In this document: positions 18,568 through 28,771 of the stretch, piece after piece
Layout of the letters: each line of letters starts with the position of its first letter
Position numbering within the stretch: position 1 is the stretch's first letter
NCBI RefSeq assembly: GCF_001298265.1
Contig: NZ_LGSZ01000078.1
Location: 1 to 64,000 of the forward strand
Length of the DNA: 64,000 nucleotides
Source: Allobosea vaviloviae
Lineage (GTDB): Bacteria > Pseudomonadota > Alphaproteobacteria > Rhizobiales > Beijerinckiaceae
Direction of reading: 5' to 3'
Notes under the pieces: model-generated
What the model was told of the DNA's origin: nothing
Database searches by the model: none
The model's input: only the letters and a program-made list of their open reading frames with translations
Made by a program: the position numbers and the translations under genes

Positions 18568-19365
18568 TCAGGCGGTCAAAAACGCGAGAACGGCCCTGGT
18601 GAAGGCTTCCGGCTGTTCGAGATTGGAGAGATGGGCTGCATCAAGCTCGACCGTGCGCGAACCGGGAATGGCCTCAGCTATCAGATGCCCGGCGGCCGGC
18701 GGCGTTGCTGGATCGACCTTGCCAATGATCACCAGCACCGGATTGGCGATGCCGCGGATGGCCTCGCGCTGGTCCATATCGCGGATCGCGGCGCAGCAGG
18801 TGGCGTAGCCGATCGCCGGCGTCGTGGTCAGCATCTGGCTGACCTTCGCAACTGTGGCCGCGTCGGTTTGACGGAAGGCGGGGCTGAACCAGCGTTCCAG
18901 CGTGCCCGGGACGATCGCCTCCATGCCCTGGCTGCGTACGGTCTTGATCCGGCCGTCCCAGAGTTCGGGCGGGCCCATATGGGCGGCCGTGTTGGCGAAC
19001 ACGAGGCGGCCCACCCGGTCACGCGCATGGGTCGCGAGCCATTGCCCCACCATGCCGCCCTTCGAGACGCCGCACCAATGCGCCGTCTCGATGCCGAAAT
19101 GATCGAGGATGGCCAGGGCGTCCCGGCCGAGCTGGTCGATTCCGAAGGTCCTGTCGGTCGCAACCGAGAGCCCGTGCCCCCGCGAATCATAGCGCAGGAC
19201 GCGGAAATGCTTCGACCAGTCCGCGATCTGCGGCTCCCACATCCCGAGATCGGTGCCGAGCGAGTTCGACAACATCAGCACGGGGGCGTCAGCGGGCCCG
19301 TCGAAACGGATGTTGAAGGGCTCCCCGGCAATGATTTCGATCGGCATCGGCGTCTTCTCCGTCAT
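18568..19365 (-). CDS. pcaD: 3-oxoadipate enol-lactonase
   Basis: Hydrolyses 3-oxoadipate enol-lactone to 3-oxoadipate. The 265-aa alpha/beta hydrolase shows LSNSLGTDLGMWEPQ (oxyanion region), RYDSRGHGLS, the nucleophile elbow GVSKGGMVGQ, and a late His in DAAHLSNLEQPEAF. These are hallmarks of PcaD. It sits between the small aconitase X subunit gene (30-base gap) and pcaC. Confidence 0.92.
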   Translation of the reverse strand: MTEKTPMPIEIIAGEPFNIRFDGPADAPVLMLSNSLGTDLGMWEPQIADWSKHFRVLRYDSRGHGLSVATDRTFGIDQLGRDALAILDHFGIETAHWCGVSKGGMVGQWLATHARDRVGRLVFANTAAHMGPPELWDGRIKTVRSQGMEAIVPGTLERWFSPAFRQTDAATVAKVSQMLTTTPAIGYATCCAAIRDMDQREAIRGIANPVLVIIGKVDPATPPAAGHLIAEAIPGSRTVELDAAHLSNLEQPEAFTRAVLAFLTA

Positions 19366-19395
19366 TTCGTTCGTCGCGCTGTCAGCGCTGTAATC

Positions 19396-19824
19396 TCAGT
19401 GCGCTGTGATCAGGCCTTCGGGCGACAGCAGAAGCCGACGGCCCGACAGCGCCGCCTGTTCCGCTGCGGGCAGACGGAAAGCAGGCGGCGTCGGCCAACC
19501 CATCTCGCGGGCAACCACCAGCCCTAGCAGCAGGATCGCGTCCGGCGCGTCCATCAGCAGTGCTGCGGGCGCCTTGCCGGCATGCACCAGTTCGAGCAGC
19601 ACCGCAGATGCCGAGGATGAGCCGATCGTTCCCGGCAGCGCCAGCACGGTGCCGGTAATGTCCTCACCGAGCTGCGGATGGCGCGCATCGATGATGGTGC
19701 CAGAGCGGGGATCGACCCCGCCCCAGAAGCTGATCGGTGCCGTCAGTGCCAGGCAGAGGCCCGAGGCCGGCCCACCCGGCATCAGGATCTCGGCGTTCAG
19801 GACCGGGCCTTCACTCACGACCAT
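19396..19824 (-). CDS. Aconitase X swivel (small) subunit, DUF126
   Basis: A 142-aa DUF126 domain, the mobile swivel half of aconitase X. Conserved stretches are ISFWGGVDPRSGTIIDARHP and GTIGSSSASAVLLELVHAG. The ATG at 19824 is preferred: it overlaps the end of the large subunit gene by 10 bases and starts the conserved region, whereas a more upstream Met would overlap further. Characterised bacterial two-subunit members dehydrate cis-3-hydroxy-L-proline. Here the genes lie inside a pca operon. Confidence 0.88.
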   Translation of the reverse strand: MVVSEGPVLNAEILMPGGPASGLCLALTAPISFWGGVDPRSGTIIDARHPQLGEDITGTVLALPGTIGSSSASAVLLELVHAGKAPAALLMDAPDAILLLGLVVAREMGWPTPPAFRLPAAEQAALSGRRLLLSPEGLITAH

Positions 19825-21074
19825 GCCTGGCGCTCCCTGACGAGGCGGCCGGCGACCGCGCTCTCGACGCATTCGCCGAGCGAACCATATGTGACGGCAT
19901 AGCCGGTGGTGCCCGGCGCATAATGGGCGAACTTGCCGGAGTTGGTCATCAGCACGGCGCCTTCGATCTCGGGCAGGATCGGCGTGACGACGACGCAGGT
20001 ATCGACGACGAAGATCACCCCGGCCTGCTCCAGCGCGGTGCGACGACCTTGCGCCTCCAGCGGGCGCAGCACATGGCGGCCTGTATTGGCGTAGAGCGGT
20101 GCCTTCAGCTTGCGGCCGGCGAGGCGCCGTTCGACCTCGTCGATCTCGGCCGGAGAGAGATGTGGCGAGCCGATGGCGACGGCGTCGATGCGATCGGTTT
20201 TTCCGGCGGTGGAGAGGCCCGATAGCGCCTGCTGCACGAAGGCTGGCGTCAGCGTCAGGGTTTCACGAGGCGGCTCGCCTGCGAGCACGGTCGCGGCGTC
20301 CGGCGCCTCCGGTGTGACGCCCGCGACATGGAACAGGCCGACGCCGCCGGCCGAGGCCGACGCCGCGCCCAGAGCCTTGAGCCGATCTTCCGTCGTGCAA
20401 CCTTGCAGACCCTCGATCACGGCGACGGCCGTGCCGGCAGCACGGCCGAGGATCGTGCCCAGCACGGGATAGAACACGTCGGAAGCACGCAGGTCCCGGC
20501 TCAGGCCGCTCGCATCGATCAATAGCGTCGCAACGCGATTTTCCGGCCGGTGCAGCCCGTAATCGGGGGCGACGCCCGCGATGGCGCAGGCGATGTCGAG
20601 GAAATCGCCATAGCGGTTGGTGCGGGCACCGAGCACCGAATTGCAGAAGACCACGGCGTTGGATTCGCCCCAGGCGACGTCCGTGCCTTGTGCCGGCCTG
20701 TGTCCGGCCTGATAGGGCGCACAGGTCCAGGAGGGCTCGCAGCCCATCGTCTCATAGGCGCGCATCATCCGGGCGGCCATGTCGCGCTGATGCGGTGGCA
20801 GGCGGATCGCGGCGCAGCCGGCCGGTGACAGCGAGCCGACATTGAGCGTCGCGCGGACACCGACGCGGGCACCGCCCTCGACCAGCTTTTCGGCGAAGAG
20901 CGTGCCGGAATCGCCGTGATAGAGGGCCCCGTCGATATGGGCGGAGGCGACGGGGATCAGCCGCGGCGCGCCCATCAATCGCGCGGCCTCGGTGACGATG
21001 CGCATCGCCATGGCGGCGCCGGCGCCGGCAGAGCCGGAGGCGATGGCGCGCTGGTCGGCAGTGAGCTCAAGCAT
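19815..21074 (-). CDS. Aconitase X catalytic (large) subunit
   Basis: A 419-aa AcnX large subunit. The N-terminal segment (LTADQRAIASGSAGAGAAMAM), the LIPVASAHIDGALYHGD block, YETMGCEPSWTCAPYQ and GESNAVVFCNSVLGARTNRY are all characteristic. Conserved cysteines would hold an Fe-S cluster. A separate swivel gene (type II organisation) points to a bacterial cis-3-hydroxy-L-proline dehydratase-like enzyme, which would fit the hydroxyproline operon nearby. The start is three bases after the pcaB stop, so it belongs to the pca transcript. Confidence 0.88.
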   Translation of the reverse strand: MLELTADQRAIASGSAGAGAAMAMRIVTEAARLMGAPRLIPVASAHIDGALYHGDSGTLFAEKLVEGGARVGVRATLNVGSLSPAGCAAIRLPPHQRDMAARMMRAYETMGCEPSWTCAPYQAGHRPAQGTDVAWGESNAVVFCNSVLGARTNRYGDFLDIACAIAGVAPDYGLHRPENRVATLLIDASGLSRDLRASDVFYPVLGTILGRAAGTAVAVIEGLQGCTTEDRLKALGAASASAGGVGLFHVAGVTPEAPDAATVLAGEPPRETLTLTPAFVQQALSGLSTAGKTDRIDAVAIGSPHLSPAEIDEVERRLAGRKLKAPLYANTGRHVLRPLEAQGRRTALEQAGVIFVVDTCVVVTPILPEIEGAVLMTNSGKFAHYAPGTTGYAVTYGSLGECVESAVAGRLVRERQAWS

Positions 21075-21077
21075 CGG

Positions 21078-22463
21078 TCATGCCGAATCCTTTGGCCGTG
21101 CGGTCTCGCGAGGATGCTCGCAGCGCAGGAGCACGCGGTCGATGATCGCGTCCGACGCCCCGCGATACGTCGACGGGTCGAAAAGGTGGTCCAGTGTGCT
21201 GTCGTCGAGATGGTCGGTGACTGCTGCGAGGTTCCCCAGCACCTCGCGCAGATGCCGGTCCTCGGTCAGGCAGACGCGGCTCGCCTCCTCCAGAAGGTGA
21301 TGGGCCTGCGCCTTGCCCAACGCATCGGCGAGGGCGACCGAGACGCGTTCCGACATCACGAGGCCATGGGTCAGGTCGATATTGGCGCGCATGCGCTCGG
21401 GGAAGACCTGAAGGCCTTCCATGAGGGTCACGGTTTGCGCGAGCGCGGCCCCGGCGACGCGGAAAAGCTCGGGCAGCGTCGGCCATTCGGCGTGCCAACC
21501 GCCGAGCGCGCGTTCGTGCTCGTGGGGCATGGCGGTCAGCATTGTGCCGACGAGGCCCGGGGCCCGTTGCGCGGCGGCGAGGATCAGCGTGCAAAGCACG
21601 GGATTGCGCTTGTGGGGCATCGCCGAGGAGCCGCCCTTGCCGGGCGCCTCCGGCTCGGCCAGTTCGCCGATCTCGGTCTGGGCCATGAGCGAGACATCGC
21701 GTGCGATCTTGCCGAGATTACCGGTGAGGATGCCGAGTTCCGCCGCCAGCCGGGCGTTGCGATGGCGCTGCGCATGCCAGGGGATGAGGGAGGACGGCGC
21801 GCCCAGCGTCACGTCCACGAATTGATTCTGGACCCGCTCTGCGTCGTCGCCCAGCGCGGCCAGCGTGCCGGCGGCTCCGGAAAATTGCACGACCGGCGCC
21901 TCGAGAATGTCGTGCAGGATGCGCCGGCTTTCCAGCACAGGATCGAGCCAGAGCGCTGCCTTGACCCCGAAACTGATCGGGATCGCCTGCTGAAGGAAGG
22001 TCCTGCCGATCACGGGTGTCGCGCGATGCGCTTCCAGAAGCGGGCGCATGGCTTGAACCAGCCTGCCGAGCCGCAGGTCGATGAGCTTCAGCCCACGGCC
22101 GATCATATGGACGTAAGCGCAATCGATCACGTCCTGGCTGGTCGCGCCGTAATGCACCCATTTGGCCGGTTCGGGGGATGCCACGGCCACGCGTGCGGTT
22201 AGCGCTTTCACGAGCGGGATCGCGGGATTCCCGGCAAGCGTCGCCGCCCGGCCGAGTTCGGCGATGTCATAGAGGTCGGGGTCGCACTGCCCTGCGACCG
22301 CTGCAGCCGTTCCGGCCGGGGCGAGACCCTCGACCTCCAGCGCATGCGCGAGCAGCGCTTCGAAGCCGAGCATTCCGTGCAAGAGCGCCTTGTCGCTCAT
22401 CGCCGAAGACATTTCGGAATCGGCGAACAGCTCGCCGAACAGGCCGGGCGCATCCGACATCAT
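21078..22463 (-). CDS. pcaB: 3-carboxy-cis,cis-muconate cycloisomerase
   Basis: Lactonises 3-carboxymuconate to 4-carboxymuconolactone. A fumarase/aspartase-superfamily protein of 461 aa with the signature GKGGSSAMPHKRNPV. The early motif YGATSQDVIDCAY and the HERALGGWHAEWPTLPEL stretch distinguish PcaB from adenylosuccinate lyase. First gene of the operon pcaB-acnX-acnX(small)-pcaD-pcaC. The ring-cleaving protocatechuate dioxygenase (pcaGH) is absent from the window. Confidence 0.92.
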   Translation of the reverse strand: MMSDAPGLFGELFADSEMSSAMSDKALLHGMLGFEALLAHALEVEGLAPAGTAAAVAGQCDPDLYDIAELGRAATLAGNPAIPLVKALTARVAVASPEPAKWVHYGATSQDVIDCAYVHMIGRGLKLIDLRLGRLVQAMRPLLEAHRATPVIGRTFLQQAIPISFGVKAALWLDPVLESRRILHDILEAPVVQFSGAAGTLAALGDDAERVQNQFVDVTLGAPSSLIPWHAQRHRNARLAAELGILTGNLGKIARDVSLMAQTEIGELAEPEAPGKGGSSAMPHKRNPVLCTLILAAAQRAPGLVGTMLTAMPHEHERALGGWHAEWPTLPELFRVAGAALAQTVTLMEGLQVFPERMRANIDLTHGLVMSERVSVALADALGKAQAHHLLEEASRVCLTEDRHLREVLGNLAAVTDHLDDSTLDHLFDPSTYRGASDAIIDRVLLRCEHPRETARPKDSA

Positions 22464-22633
22464 CGGTAGCGTTGCGTCATATGGCGGCTGGGGCGGGTCG
22501 TCACGCTGCGTCCTCTTGTGCCGATCGGCGCTTTCCGCTCATGGATAGGCGCGACGGCCTTGGATAGACCCGAGGCGGGGCCTGCTGCAACAGCAGCGGG
22601 GACGTTCCGATAAGCATCGAGGGGAGTAGCGCC

Positions 22634-23086
22634 ATGGCGATGACGATGAATGGCGAGGTAACGCTGCCTGCCAGCCTAGATGCGGTCTGGGCCGCGCTCA
22701 ACGATCCGGAGGTGCTGAAGGCCTGTATTCCAGGCTGCGAGCAGCTCAACAAGGACGACGAGACGCATTTCTCGGCGGTGGTGAAGGTCAAGCTCGGGCC
22801 CGTGAAGGCGAGCTTCAAGGGCAAGGTCGAACTGGTCGACCTCGATCCGCCCAACGGCTACCGCATCCAGGGCGAGGGCGAGGGCGGCATCGCCGGCTTC
22901 GCCAAAGGCGGAGCGAAGGTCGCACTGAGCGACGCCGGCGAGGGCCAGACGTTGCTGCGCTACGATGTCGAGGCGCAGGTCGGCGGCAAGCTGATGCAGC
23001 TCGGCTCGCGGCTGATCGATTCGGTGTCGAAAAAGCTCGCCGACGAGTTCTTCGCCAATTTCGCCAAGGCGGTCAGCGCAGGCTGA
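22634..23086 (+). CDS. coxG: CoxG-like SRPBCC protein
   Basis: A 150-aa START/SRPBCC-fold protein of the CoxG family (PF06240 type). The markers are GEVTLPASLDAVWAALNDPE, LKACIPGCEQL, and the glycine-rich GEGEGGIAGFAKGGA. In CO-dehydrogenase clusters CoxG is thought to help anchor or mature the enzyme at the membrane, although the membrane-spanning tail of longer CoxG proteins is missing here. GAGGGGAG precedes the ATG. It heads the cox-type cluster, separated from coxS by the minus-strand chemoreceptor gene. Confidence 0.88.
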   Translation: MAMTMNGEVTLPASLDAVWAALNDPEVLKACIPGCEQLNKDDETHFSAVVKVKLGPVKASFKGKVELVDLDPPNGYRIQGEGEGGIAGFAKGGAKVALSDAGEGQTLLRYDVEAQVGGKLMQLGSRLIDSVSKKLADEFFANFAKAVSAG

Positions 23087-23090
23087 GCCG

Positions 23091-24449
23091 TCAGGACGCT
23101 TCGCGCATCGCCTTCAGCGTGGCGGCCACCGTGGCTTCCGCCGTGCCGACCTGCAGGGCAATGTCGTCGGCCGCCGCATGCGCCCGCTCCATCGCTCTCG
23201 CCGTGATGTCGAGGCTGCGGCTGACGGCGTTGGCACGCTCGATCGCGGTGTCGGAACTCTGCGCGACGGCGGCCGCGTCCCGTGCGATCGCGGAGGTGAC
23301 GTCGCTCTGCTGCGAGACTGCGCCCGAGATCGCCTCCGAATCGAGCTTGATCTCGTCGATCGTGCGGGTGATCGAGCGCACATGGAGGCCGCAGGCCTCC
23401 GCGCTCTCGGTCAGTTCCGCGATCTGGCCGGCGATGTCACTGGTGGCGCTTGCGGTCTGAGTGGCGAGCGATTTGACTTCGGCGGCAACGACGGCAAAGC
23501 CGCGCCCCGCCTCGCCGGCGCGCGCCGCCTCGATCGTCGCGTTCAAGGCGAGGAGATTGGTCTGCGCCGCGATGTCGGCGATCATGCCGACGACGGCGCC
23601 GATGCTCGCCGTCGCGTTCTGGAGGCGCGTCACCACCTGGTTCATCTGCTCGGCGTCGGACACCGCCCGATGGGCGACGAACAGGCTGGTTTCGGCCCGC
23701 TGCCCGATCTCCGCGACGTTGGCTGACATTTGCTCGGTCGCTGCTGCCGTCTGCATGGATCTCTCGCGGACCAGTATCGAGGCGTCCGCGACCTCGCCCA
23801 AGGCGCTCTTGATGAAGTCCGTCGCGCGGGCCGTTTCCTCCGCCGTCGAGACGAATTGCGCGGCTGCCGCTGCGATGCTGCGCTCCAGTTCGCCCATCTG
23901 GTGCCCGAGCGTTTGTGTGGCGTCGTTGAGAACGCGAGCACGACGGCCGGCCTGATGGTCCAGGATCTGTTCGGAAATGCTCACCGCCGTGTTGACGTCG
24001 AAGACGAGGATGCGCTCGACGAGGAAAAGCTCCGCCGCCAAGCGACGCGGTTGGAAAAGCTGGCGTTGCGGGCGCATCCGAGCCAGCCGCTGGATCAGTG
24101 CAACGGCGAGCGACACGCGCGGCTTGGGGCCCACTCCGGCGCGCAGTTCGATGCGGCACAGCGCTTCGGCGGAGGCGATGTACTCGGCGTCGAAAGCGCC
24201 GGCGAAGACGAGCCGGGCATGGCGCTTCTCAAGGGCGCGCAACTCGCCGCTCACATCTGCGAGCGTCGCCGCCAGGGCCGGATTGATGACCAGGGCGCGG
24301 TCGTAGTCGTCATCGACGAGGCCGTCGATCAGAGCGTCCGCGAGCTCGCCATAGTGCGCGAGCGTCGCACGCTGCTCCGCTCCCCAGCCGATGGCGCGCA
24401 AGCGGCTCTGAATCTGATCGGCCGTCGAAAGCGGAGGGCAATCTGACAC
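23091..24449 (-). CDS. Cytoplasmic methyl-accepting chemotaxis protein with a degenerate globin-type sensor
   Basis: A 452-aa soluble chemoreceptor with no membrane segment. The C-terminal half is an MCP signalling domain with the tip [20 protein letters not shown] and [11 protein letters not shown]. The N-terminal ~150 residues resemble the globin-coupled sensor of HemAT. In HemAT the proximal haem ligand lies in an IHLRIGLLPKW-type motif. Here the aligned stretch is [11 protein letters not shown], so Glu101 replaces the His and the following Trp is Pro. Haem binding is therefore doubtful. It is inserted in reverse orientation between coxG and coxS. Confidence 0.85.
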   Translation of the reverse strand: MSDCPPLSTADQIQSRLRAIGWGAEQRATLAHYGELADALIDGLVDDDYDRALVINPALAATLADVSGELRALEKRHARLVFAGAFDAEYIASAEALCRIELRAGVGPKPRVSLAVALIQRLARMRPQRQLFQPRRLAAELFLVERILVFDVNTAVSISEQILDHQAGRRARVLNDATQTLGHQMGELERSIAAAAAQFVSTAEETARATDFIKSALGEVADASILVRERSMQTAAATEQMSANVAEIGQRAETSLFVAHRAVSDAEQMNQVVTRLQNATASIGAVVGMIADIAAQTNLLALNATIEAARAGEAGRGFAVVAAEVKSLATQTASATSDIAGQIAELTESAEACGLHVRSITRTIDEIKLDSEAISGAVSQQSDVTSAIARDAAAVAQSSDTAIERANAVSRSLDITARAMERAHAAADDIALQVGTAEATVAATLKAMREAS

Positions 24450-24758
24450 GGGAAACGTCCTGTTTTCTATACGACGGTACCTGCGATCCTCTTAAAAATG
24501 CGACAATAAGCCAGGATTCTCGCACGTGGAAGTTGTGGTTTCCCGTTGTGATAGCGACATTTAGGAAATGGGCGATTTTCTTGCGGAATCCGGGCCCTTC
24601 GCAGGACACAGCCCGCTTGACCGCGCGATTTCGCGGGTCCACATTCGATTTATAGCCGTTCCAAGGAGCAGCGCTGCCCCTCTTGCGGGGCGCCACTCGC
24701 GGCACGGCGACCGGGATTTCACCAGCCGGGCGGTAGACCCGGACCAAGGAGGAAGACA
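24450..24758. promoter_or_regulatory. 309-base divergent intergenic region upstream of coxS
   Basis: Lies between the chemoreceptor start and coxS, so it should hold promoters for both. The half nearest the chemoreceptor is AT-richer. A small hairpin (CCGGG...CCCGG around 24726-24742) lies just before the AAGGAGG ribosome site of coxS. I see no confident sigma-factor or regulator motif and no gene. Confidence 0.4.
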
Positions 24759-25271
<513 letters not shown>

Positions 25272-25355
25272 AACGCCGCAGTCCGCGCATCCGCGCGAAT
25301 CGTCTGTTGGAATCGTGACGTGCCCACCAGAGGCGCGCTGAGGAGGGGAAACATC

Positions 25356-27719
25356 ATGTCCGCGACCGGAATAGGCGCCTCAGTCAGGCGCAAGGAAGAC
25401 CACCGATTCATCACCGGCCAAGGCCGCTATACCGACGACATCAACCGGCCCGGCCAGGCCCATGCCTATTTCCTGCGATCGCCCCACGCCCATGCCGAGA
25501 TTCGGTCGATCGATGTCGCTGCTGCAGCCGGCATGCCGGGTGTGCTCGGCATCTATACGGGCGATGATCTCGCCGCCGACAAGGTCGGTGGGCTGATTTG
25601 CGGCTGGATGATCCACAACAAGGACGGCTCGCCAATGCGGGCCGGCGCGCACCCGGCACTGGCGCAAGGCAAGGTCCGCTATGTCGGCGACCATGTCTGC
25701 GTGATCGTGGCCGAGACGCTGGCGCAGGCGCGCGACGCATCCGAGGCGATCGTCGTCGATTACGCCGTGCTGCCGGCTGTGGTCGATACGGGCAGTGCGG
25801 CCGGCGCGAAGTCGGTCGTCCATGCCGAGGCGCCCGACAACACCGTGTTCAACTGGCATCTCGGCAACAAGGCGGAGACTGAAGCGGCCTTCAAGGCGGC
25901 CAAGCACGTCACCAAACTCGACATCGTGAACAACCGCCTGGTGCCCAACCCGATGGAGCCGCGTGCTGCCGTCGGCGACTATGACGACGGGGAAGGCATC
26001 TTCACGCTCTACACGACCAGCCAGAACCCGCATGTCGCGCGGCTCGTGCTCTCGGCCTTCATCGGCATCGCGCCGGAGAACAAGCTACGGGTTGTGGCGC
26101 CCGATGTCGGCGGCGGCTTCGGCTCGAAGATCTTCATCTATGCCGAGGAGACCGTCTGCGTCTGGGCGGCGAAGAAGGTCGGCCGGCCGGTGAAGTGGAA
26201 TTCCGACCGCACCGAGGCCTTCCTGTCGGACGCGCATGGCCGCGACCACGTCACCCACGCCGAACTTGCAACCGATGCCGACGGCAAGATCACGGCGCTG
26301 CGGGTTCACACCACCGCCAATCTCGGCGCCTATCTCTCGACCTTCTCCTCCTCGGTGCCGACCTATCTCTACGCGCCGCTTTTGTCTGGCTCCTACGACA
26401 TCCCGGCGATCTATGCCGAGGTCGATGCCGTCTACACCAACACGGCACCCGTCGATGCCTATCGCGGGGCAGGGCGACCTGAGGCGACCTTCGTGGTCGA
26501 GCGTCTGATCGAGGTCGCCTCGCGCGAACTCGGCAAGGATCCGGCGAAATTCCGGATGCAGAACTACGTCAAGAAGTTCCCGCACCAGACGCCGGTGATC
26601 ATGATGTACGACGCCGGCAACTACGGCGCCTCGCTGAAGAAGGCGCTGGAGATCATCGACTACAAGGGCATCGGCAAGCGCAAACGGGATTCCGCCCGCA
26701 ACGGCAAGCTGCGGGGCATCGGCTTCTCCTCCTATATCGAGGCCTGCGGCATCGCCCCCTCGGCGGCGGTCGGTTCGCTCGGCGCCGGCGTCGGCCTGTG
26801 GGAATCGGCCGAGGTGCGGGTCAATCCGGTCGGTACGGTCGAGGTCCTGACCGGTTCGCACAGCCACGGCCAGGGCCATGAGACGACCTTCGCCCAGCTC
26901 GTTTCCGACAAGCTCGGCATCCCCATCGAGAACGTCTCGATCATCCATGGCGACACCGACAAGGTGCAGATGGGCATGGGCACCTATGGCTCGCGCTCGG
27001 GTGCGGTCGGCATGTCGGCCATCTTCAAGGCGGTCGACAAGGTCATCGCCAAGGGCAAGAAGGTCGCCGCCTATGTGCTGGAGGCCGATGAGGCCGATAT
27101 CGACTTCGCCGACGGGCATTTCAGCGTCAAAGGCACGGATCGGAAGCTCGATTTCGGCTCCTGTGCGCTGCAGGCCTATATCGCGCACAAGTTCAACGGT
27201 CAGGACCTGGAGCCCGGGCTGAAGGAGGGTGCGTTCTACGACCCGACCAACTTCACCTTCCCGGCCGGCGTCCATATCTGCGAGGTCGAGATCGATCCGC
27301 AGACAGGCGTGACCAAGATCGAGCGCTGGGCGGCGGTGGACGATTTCGGCAATGTGATCAACCCGATGATCGTCGAGGGCCAGGTCCATGGCGGCATCGC
27401 ACAGGGCGTGGGCCAGGCGCTGCTGGAAGGGGCGAAGTACAACAGCGACGGCCAGCTCGTGACCGCGAGCTTCATGGATTACTGCATGCCGCGCGCCGAC
27501 GATCTGCCGTCCTTCGAGGTCGGTATGACCGTCACCGCCTGCCCGTCGAATCCGCTGGGGATCAAGGGCTGCGGAGAGGCGGGCGCGATCGCCGCACCTC
27601 CCGCCGTCATCAACGCCATCACTGACGCGCTCGGCCATGAGGACATCGCCATGCCGGCGACGCCGCAAGCCGTCTGGCGCGCGGCGCAGAAGAGCATCAC
27701 GAGAATGGCTGCCGAGTAA
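25356..27719 (+). CDS. coxL: Molybdenum hydroxylase large subunit, form II CoxL-like
   Basis: Catalytic Mo-cofactor subunit, 787 aa. Form I CO dehydrogenases carry AYXCSFR in the active-site loop. This protein has AYRGAGR at about residues 368-374, the form II (BMS-clade) signature, so CO oxidation is not assured and another substrate is possible. The catalytic Glu is in [14 protein letters not shown] (about residue 741), and GGGFGSKI and [11 protein letters not shown] contact the cofactor. The ATG at 25356 follows an AGGAGGGG site. Palindromic repeats separate it from the FAD subunit gene. Confidence 0.93.
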   Translation: MSATGIGASVRRKEDHRFITGQGRYTDDINRPGQAHAYFLRSPHAHAEIRSIDVAAAAGMPGVLGIYTGDDLAADKVGGLICGWMIHNKDGSPMRAGAHPALAQGKVRYVGDHVCVIVAETLAQARDASEAIVVDYAVLPAVVDTGSAAGAKSVVHAEAPDNTVFNWHLGNKAETEAAFKAAKHVTKLDIVNNRLVPNPMEPRAAVGDYDDGEGIFTLYTTSQNPHVARLVLSAFIGIAPENKLRVVAPDVGGGFGSKIFIYAEETVCVWAAKKVGRPVKWNSDRTEAFLSDAHGRDHVTHAELATDADGKITALRVHTTANLGAYLSTFSSSVPTYLYAPLLSGSYDIPAIYAEVDAVYTNTAPVDAYRGAGRPEATFVVERLIEVASRELGKDPAKFRMQNYVKKFPHQTPVIMMYDAGNYGASLKKALEIIDYKGIGKRKRDSARNGKLRGIGFSSYIEACGIAPSAAVGSLGAGVGLWESAEVRVNPVGTVEVLTGSHSHGQGHETTFAQLVSDKLGIPIENVSIIHGDTDKVQMGMGTYGSRSGAVGMSAIFKAVDKVIAKGKKVAAYVLEADEADIDFADGHFSVKGTDRKLDFGSCALQAYIAHKFNGQDLEPGLKEGAFYDPTNFTFPAGVHICEVEIDPQTGVTKIERWAAVDDFGNVINPMIVEGQVHGGIAQGVGQALLEGAKYNSDGQLVTASFMDYCMPRADDLPSFEVGMTVTACPSNPLGIKGCGEAGAIAAPPAVINAITDALGHEDIAMPATPQAVWRAAQKSITRMAAE

Positions 27720-27728
27720 TTGAAACGC

Positions 27729-27820
27729 GTCATGGCCGGGCTTGACCCGGCCATCTCTCTCCGGTGAGGCTCGGAAGCGCTTTCCTGGATGAGATGCTCG
27801 GGTCGAGCCCGAGCATGACG
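27729..27820. repeat. Palindromic intergenic element, family B (copy 1)
   Basis: Between coxL and coxM. Begins CGTCATGGCCGGGCTTGACCC, with the stem GGCCGGG...CCCGGCC, and ends with GAGATGCTCGGGTCGAGCCC followed by GAGCATGACG, an inverted pair ATGCTCGGG / CCCGAGCAT. A near-identical element sits on the other side of coxM at 28673. Confidence 0.75.
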
Positions 27821-27847
27821 GTTGTTGGAAACGAGCGGAGATCCATC

Positions 27848-28651
27848 ATGTACGCCTTCACCTATCACCGCCCGGCCTCCTCGCGTCAGGCCGCCGGCCT
27901 CCTCGCCAAGAAGGAGGACGCCAAGATCCTCGCCGGCGGGCACACCCTGCTGCCGACGATGAAGCAGCGTCTGGCCTCGCCGACCGCGCTCATCGATCTC
28001 GGCGCCTGCGGCGACCTCAAGGGCATCGTTCGCAAGGGGCGCACCATCGTTATCGGCGCGATGTCGACCCATGCCGAGGTCGCGGAATCGGCGATCGTGC
28101 AGGAGGCCATTCCGGGCCTGGCCTATCTCGCCTCGCATATCGGTGATCCGCATGTGCGCCACCGCGGCACGATCGGCGGCTCGGTCGCCAACAACGATCC
28201 GGCGGCGGATTATCCCGCAGCCTGCCTGGCGCTGGGCGCGACGATCGTCACCAACAAGCGCAAGATCGAGGCCGACGATTTCTTCACGGGCCTCTACGAG
28301 ACGGCTCTGGAAGAGGGCGAGATCATCACCAAGGTGGTGTTCCCCGTCGTCTCCAAGGCGGGCTACGCCAAGTTCCGCAATCCAGCCTCGCGCTATGCGC
28401 TGGTCGGGGTTTTCGTCGCCAAGCGCGGCAGCGACATCCGCGTCGCGGTGACCGGCGCGGGCGAAGGCGGCGTCTTCCGCTGGCCGGACGCGGAGGCCGC
28501 GCTCAAGGCCCGCTTCGCGCCGAAGTCGCTCGATGGGTTGAAGCATCCGGCCGAGGGCATCAATGGCGACATGCATGCCGACCCGGAATACCGCGCCCAT
28601 CTGATCGGCGTGATGACCAGGCAGGCGGTGGCGCAGGCGACGGGCAAGTAG
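27848..28651 (+). CDS. coxM: Molybdenum hydroxylase FAD-binding subunit (CoxM-like)
   Basis: The flavin subunit passing electrons to the quinone or cytochrome pool, 267 aa. The FAD motifs are AGGHTLLPTMKQR near residue 32 and TIGGSVANNDPAADYPAA near residue 110, both typical of CoxM. The C-terminal CO_deh_flav_C domain follows (FRNPASRYALVGVFVA). The ATG at 27848 begins MYAFTYHRP, the family N-terminus. Palindromes lie on both sides. Confidence 0.94.
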   Translation: MYAFTYHRPASSRQAAGLLAKKEDAKILAGGHTLLPTMKQRLASPTALIDLGACGDLKGIVRKGRTIVIGAMSTHAEVAESAIVQEAIPGLAYLASHIGDPHVRHRGTIGGSVANNDPAADYPAACLALGATIVTNKRKIEADDFFTGLYETALEEGEIITKVVFPVVSKAGYAKFRNPASRYALVGVFVAKRGSDIRVAVTGAGEGGVFRWPDAEAALKARFAPKSLDGLKHPAEGINGDMHADPEYRAHLIGVMTRQAVAQATGK

Positions 28652-28672
28652 GCTCGGAGATCGGCCTCGCCA

Positions 28673-28762
28673 CGTCATGGCCCTGGCTTGACCCGGGCAT
28701 CTCGGGCAAGACTAGCTAACGCTCATTCCCACGAGATGCTCGGGTCAAGCCCGAGCATGACG
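28673..28762. repeat. Palindromic intergenic element, family B (copy 2)
   Basis: Between coxM and coxD. Starts CGTCATGGCCCTGGCTTGACC and ends with GAGATGCTCGGGTCAAGCCC then GAGCATGACG, the same arrangement as the copy at 27729 with a different middle. It runs up to just before the coxD start. Confidence 0.75.
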
Positions 28763-28771
28763 CGAGTTGTC

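Noticed and set aside
24700-24758. A possible riboswitch (molybdenum-cofactor type) before coxS
   Set aside because: Only one short hairpin is visible, and no conserved Moco-RNA core can be recognised by eye.
26085-27668. A 527-codon minus-strand open frame opposite coxL
   Set aside because: It has no recognisable domain, and its base periodicity follows the coxL frame.
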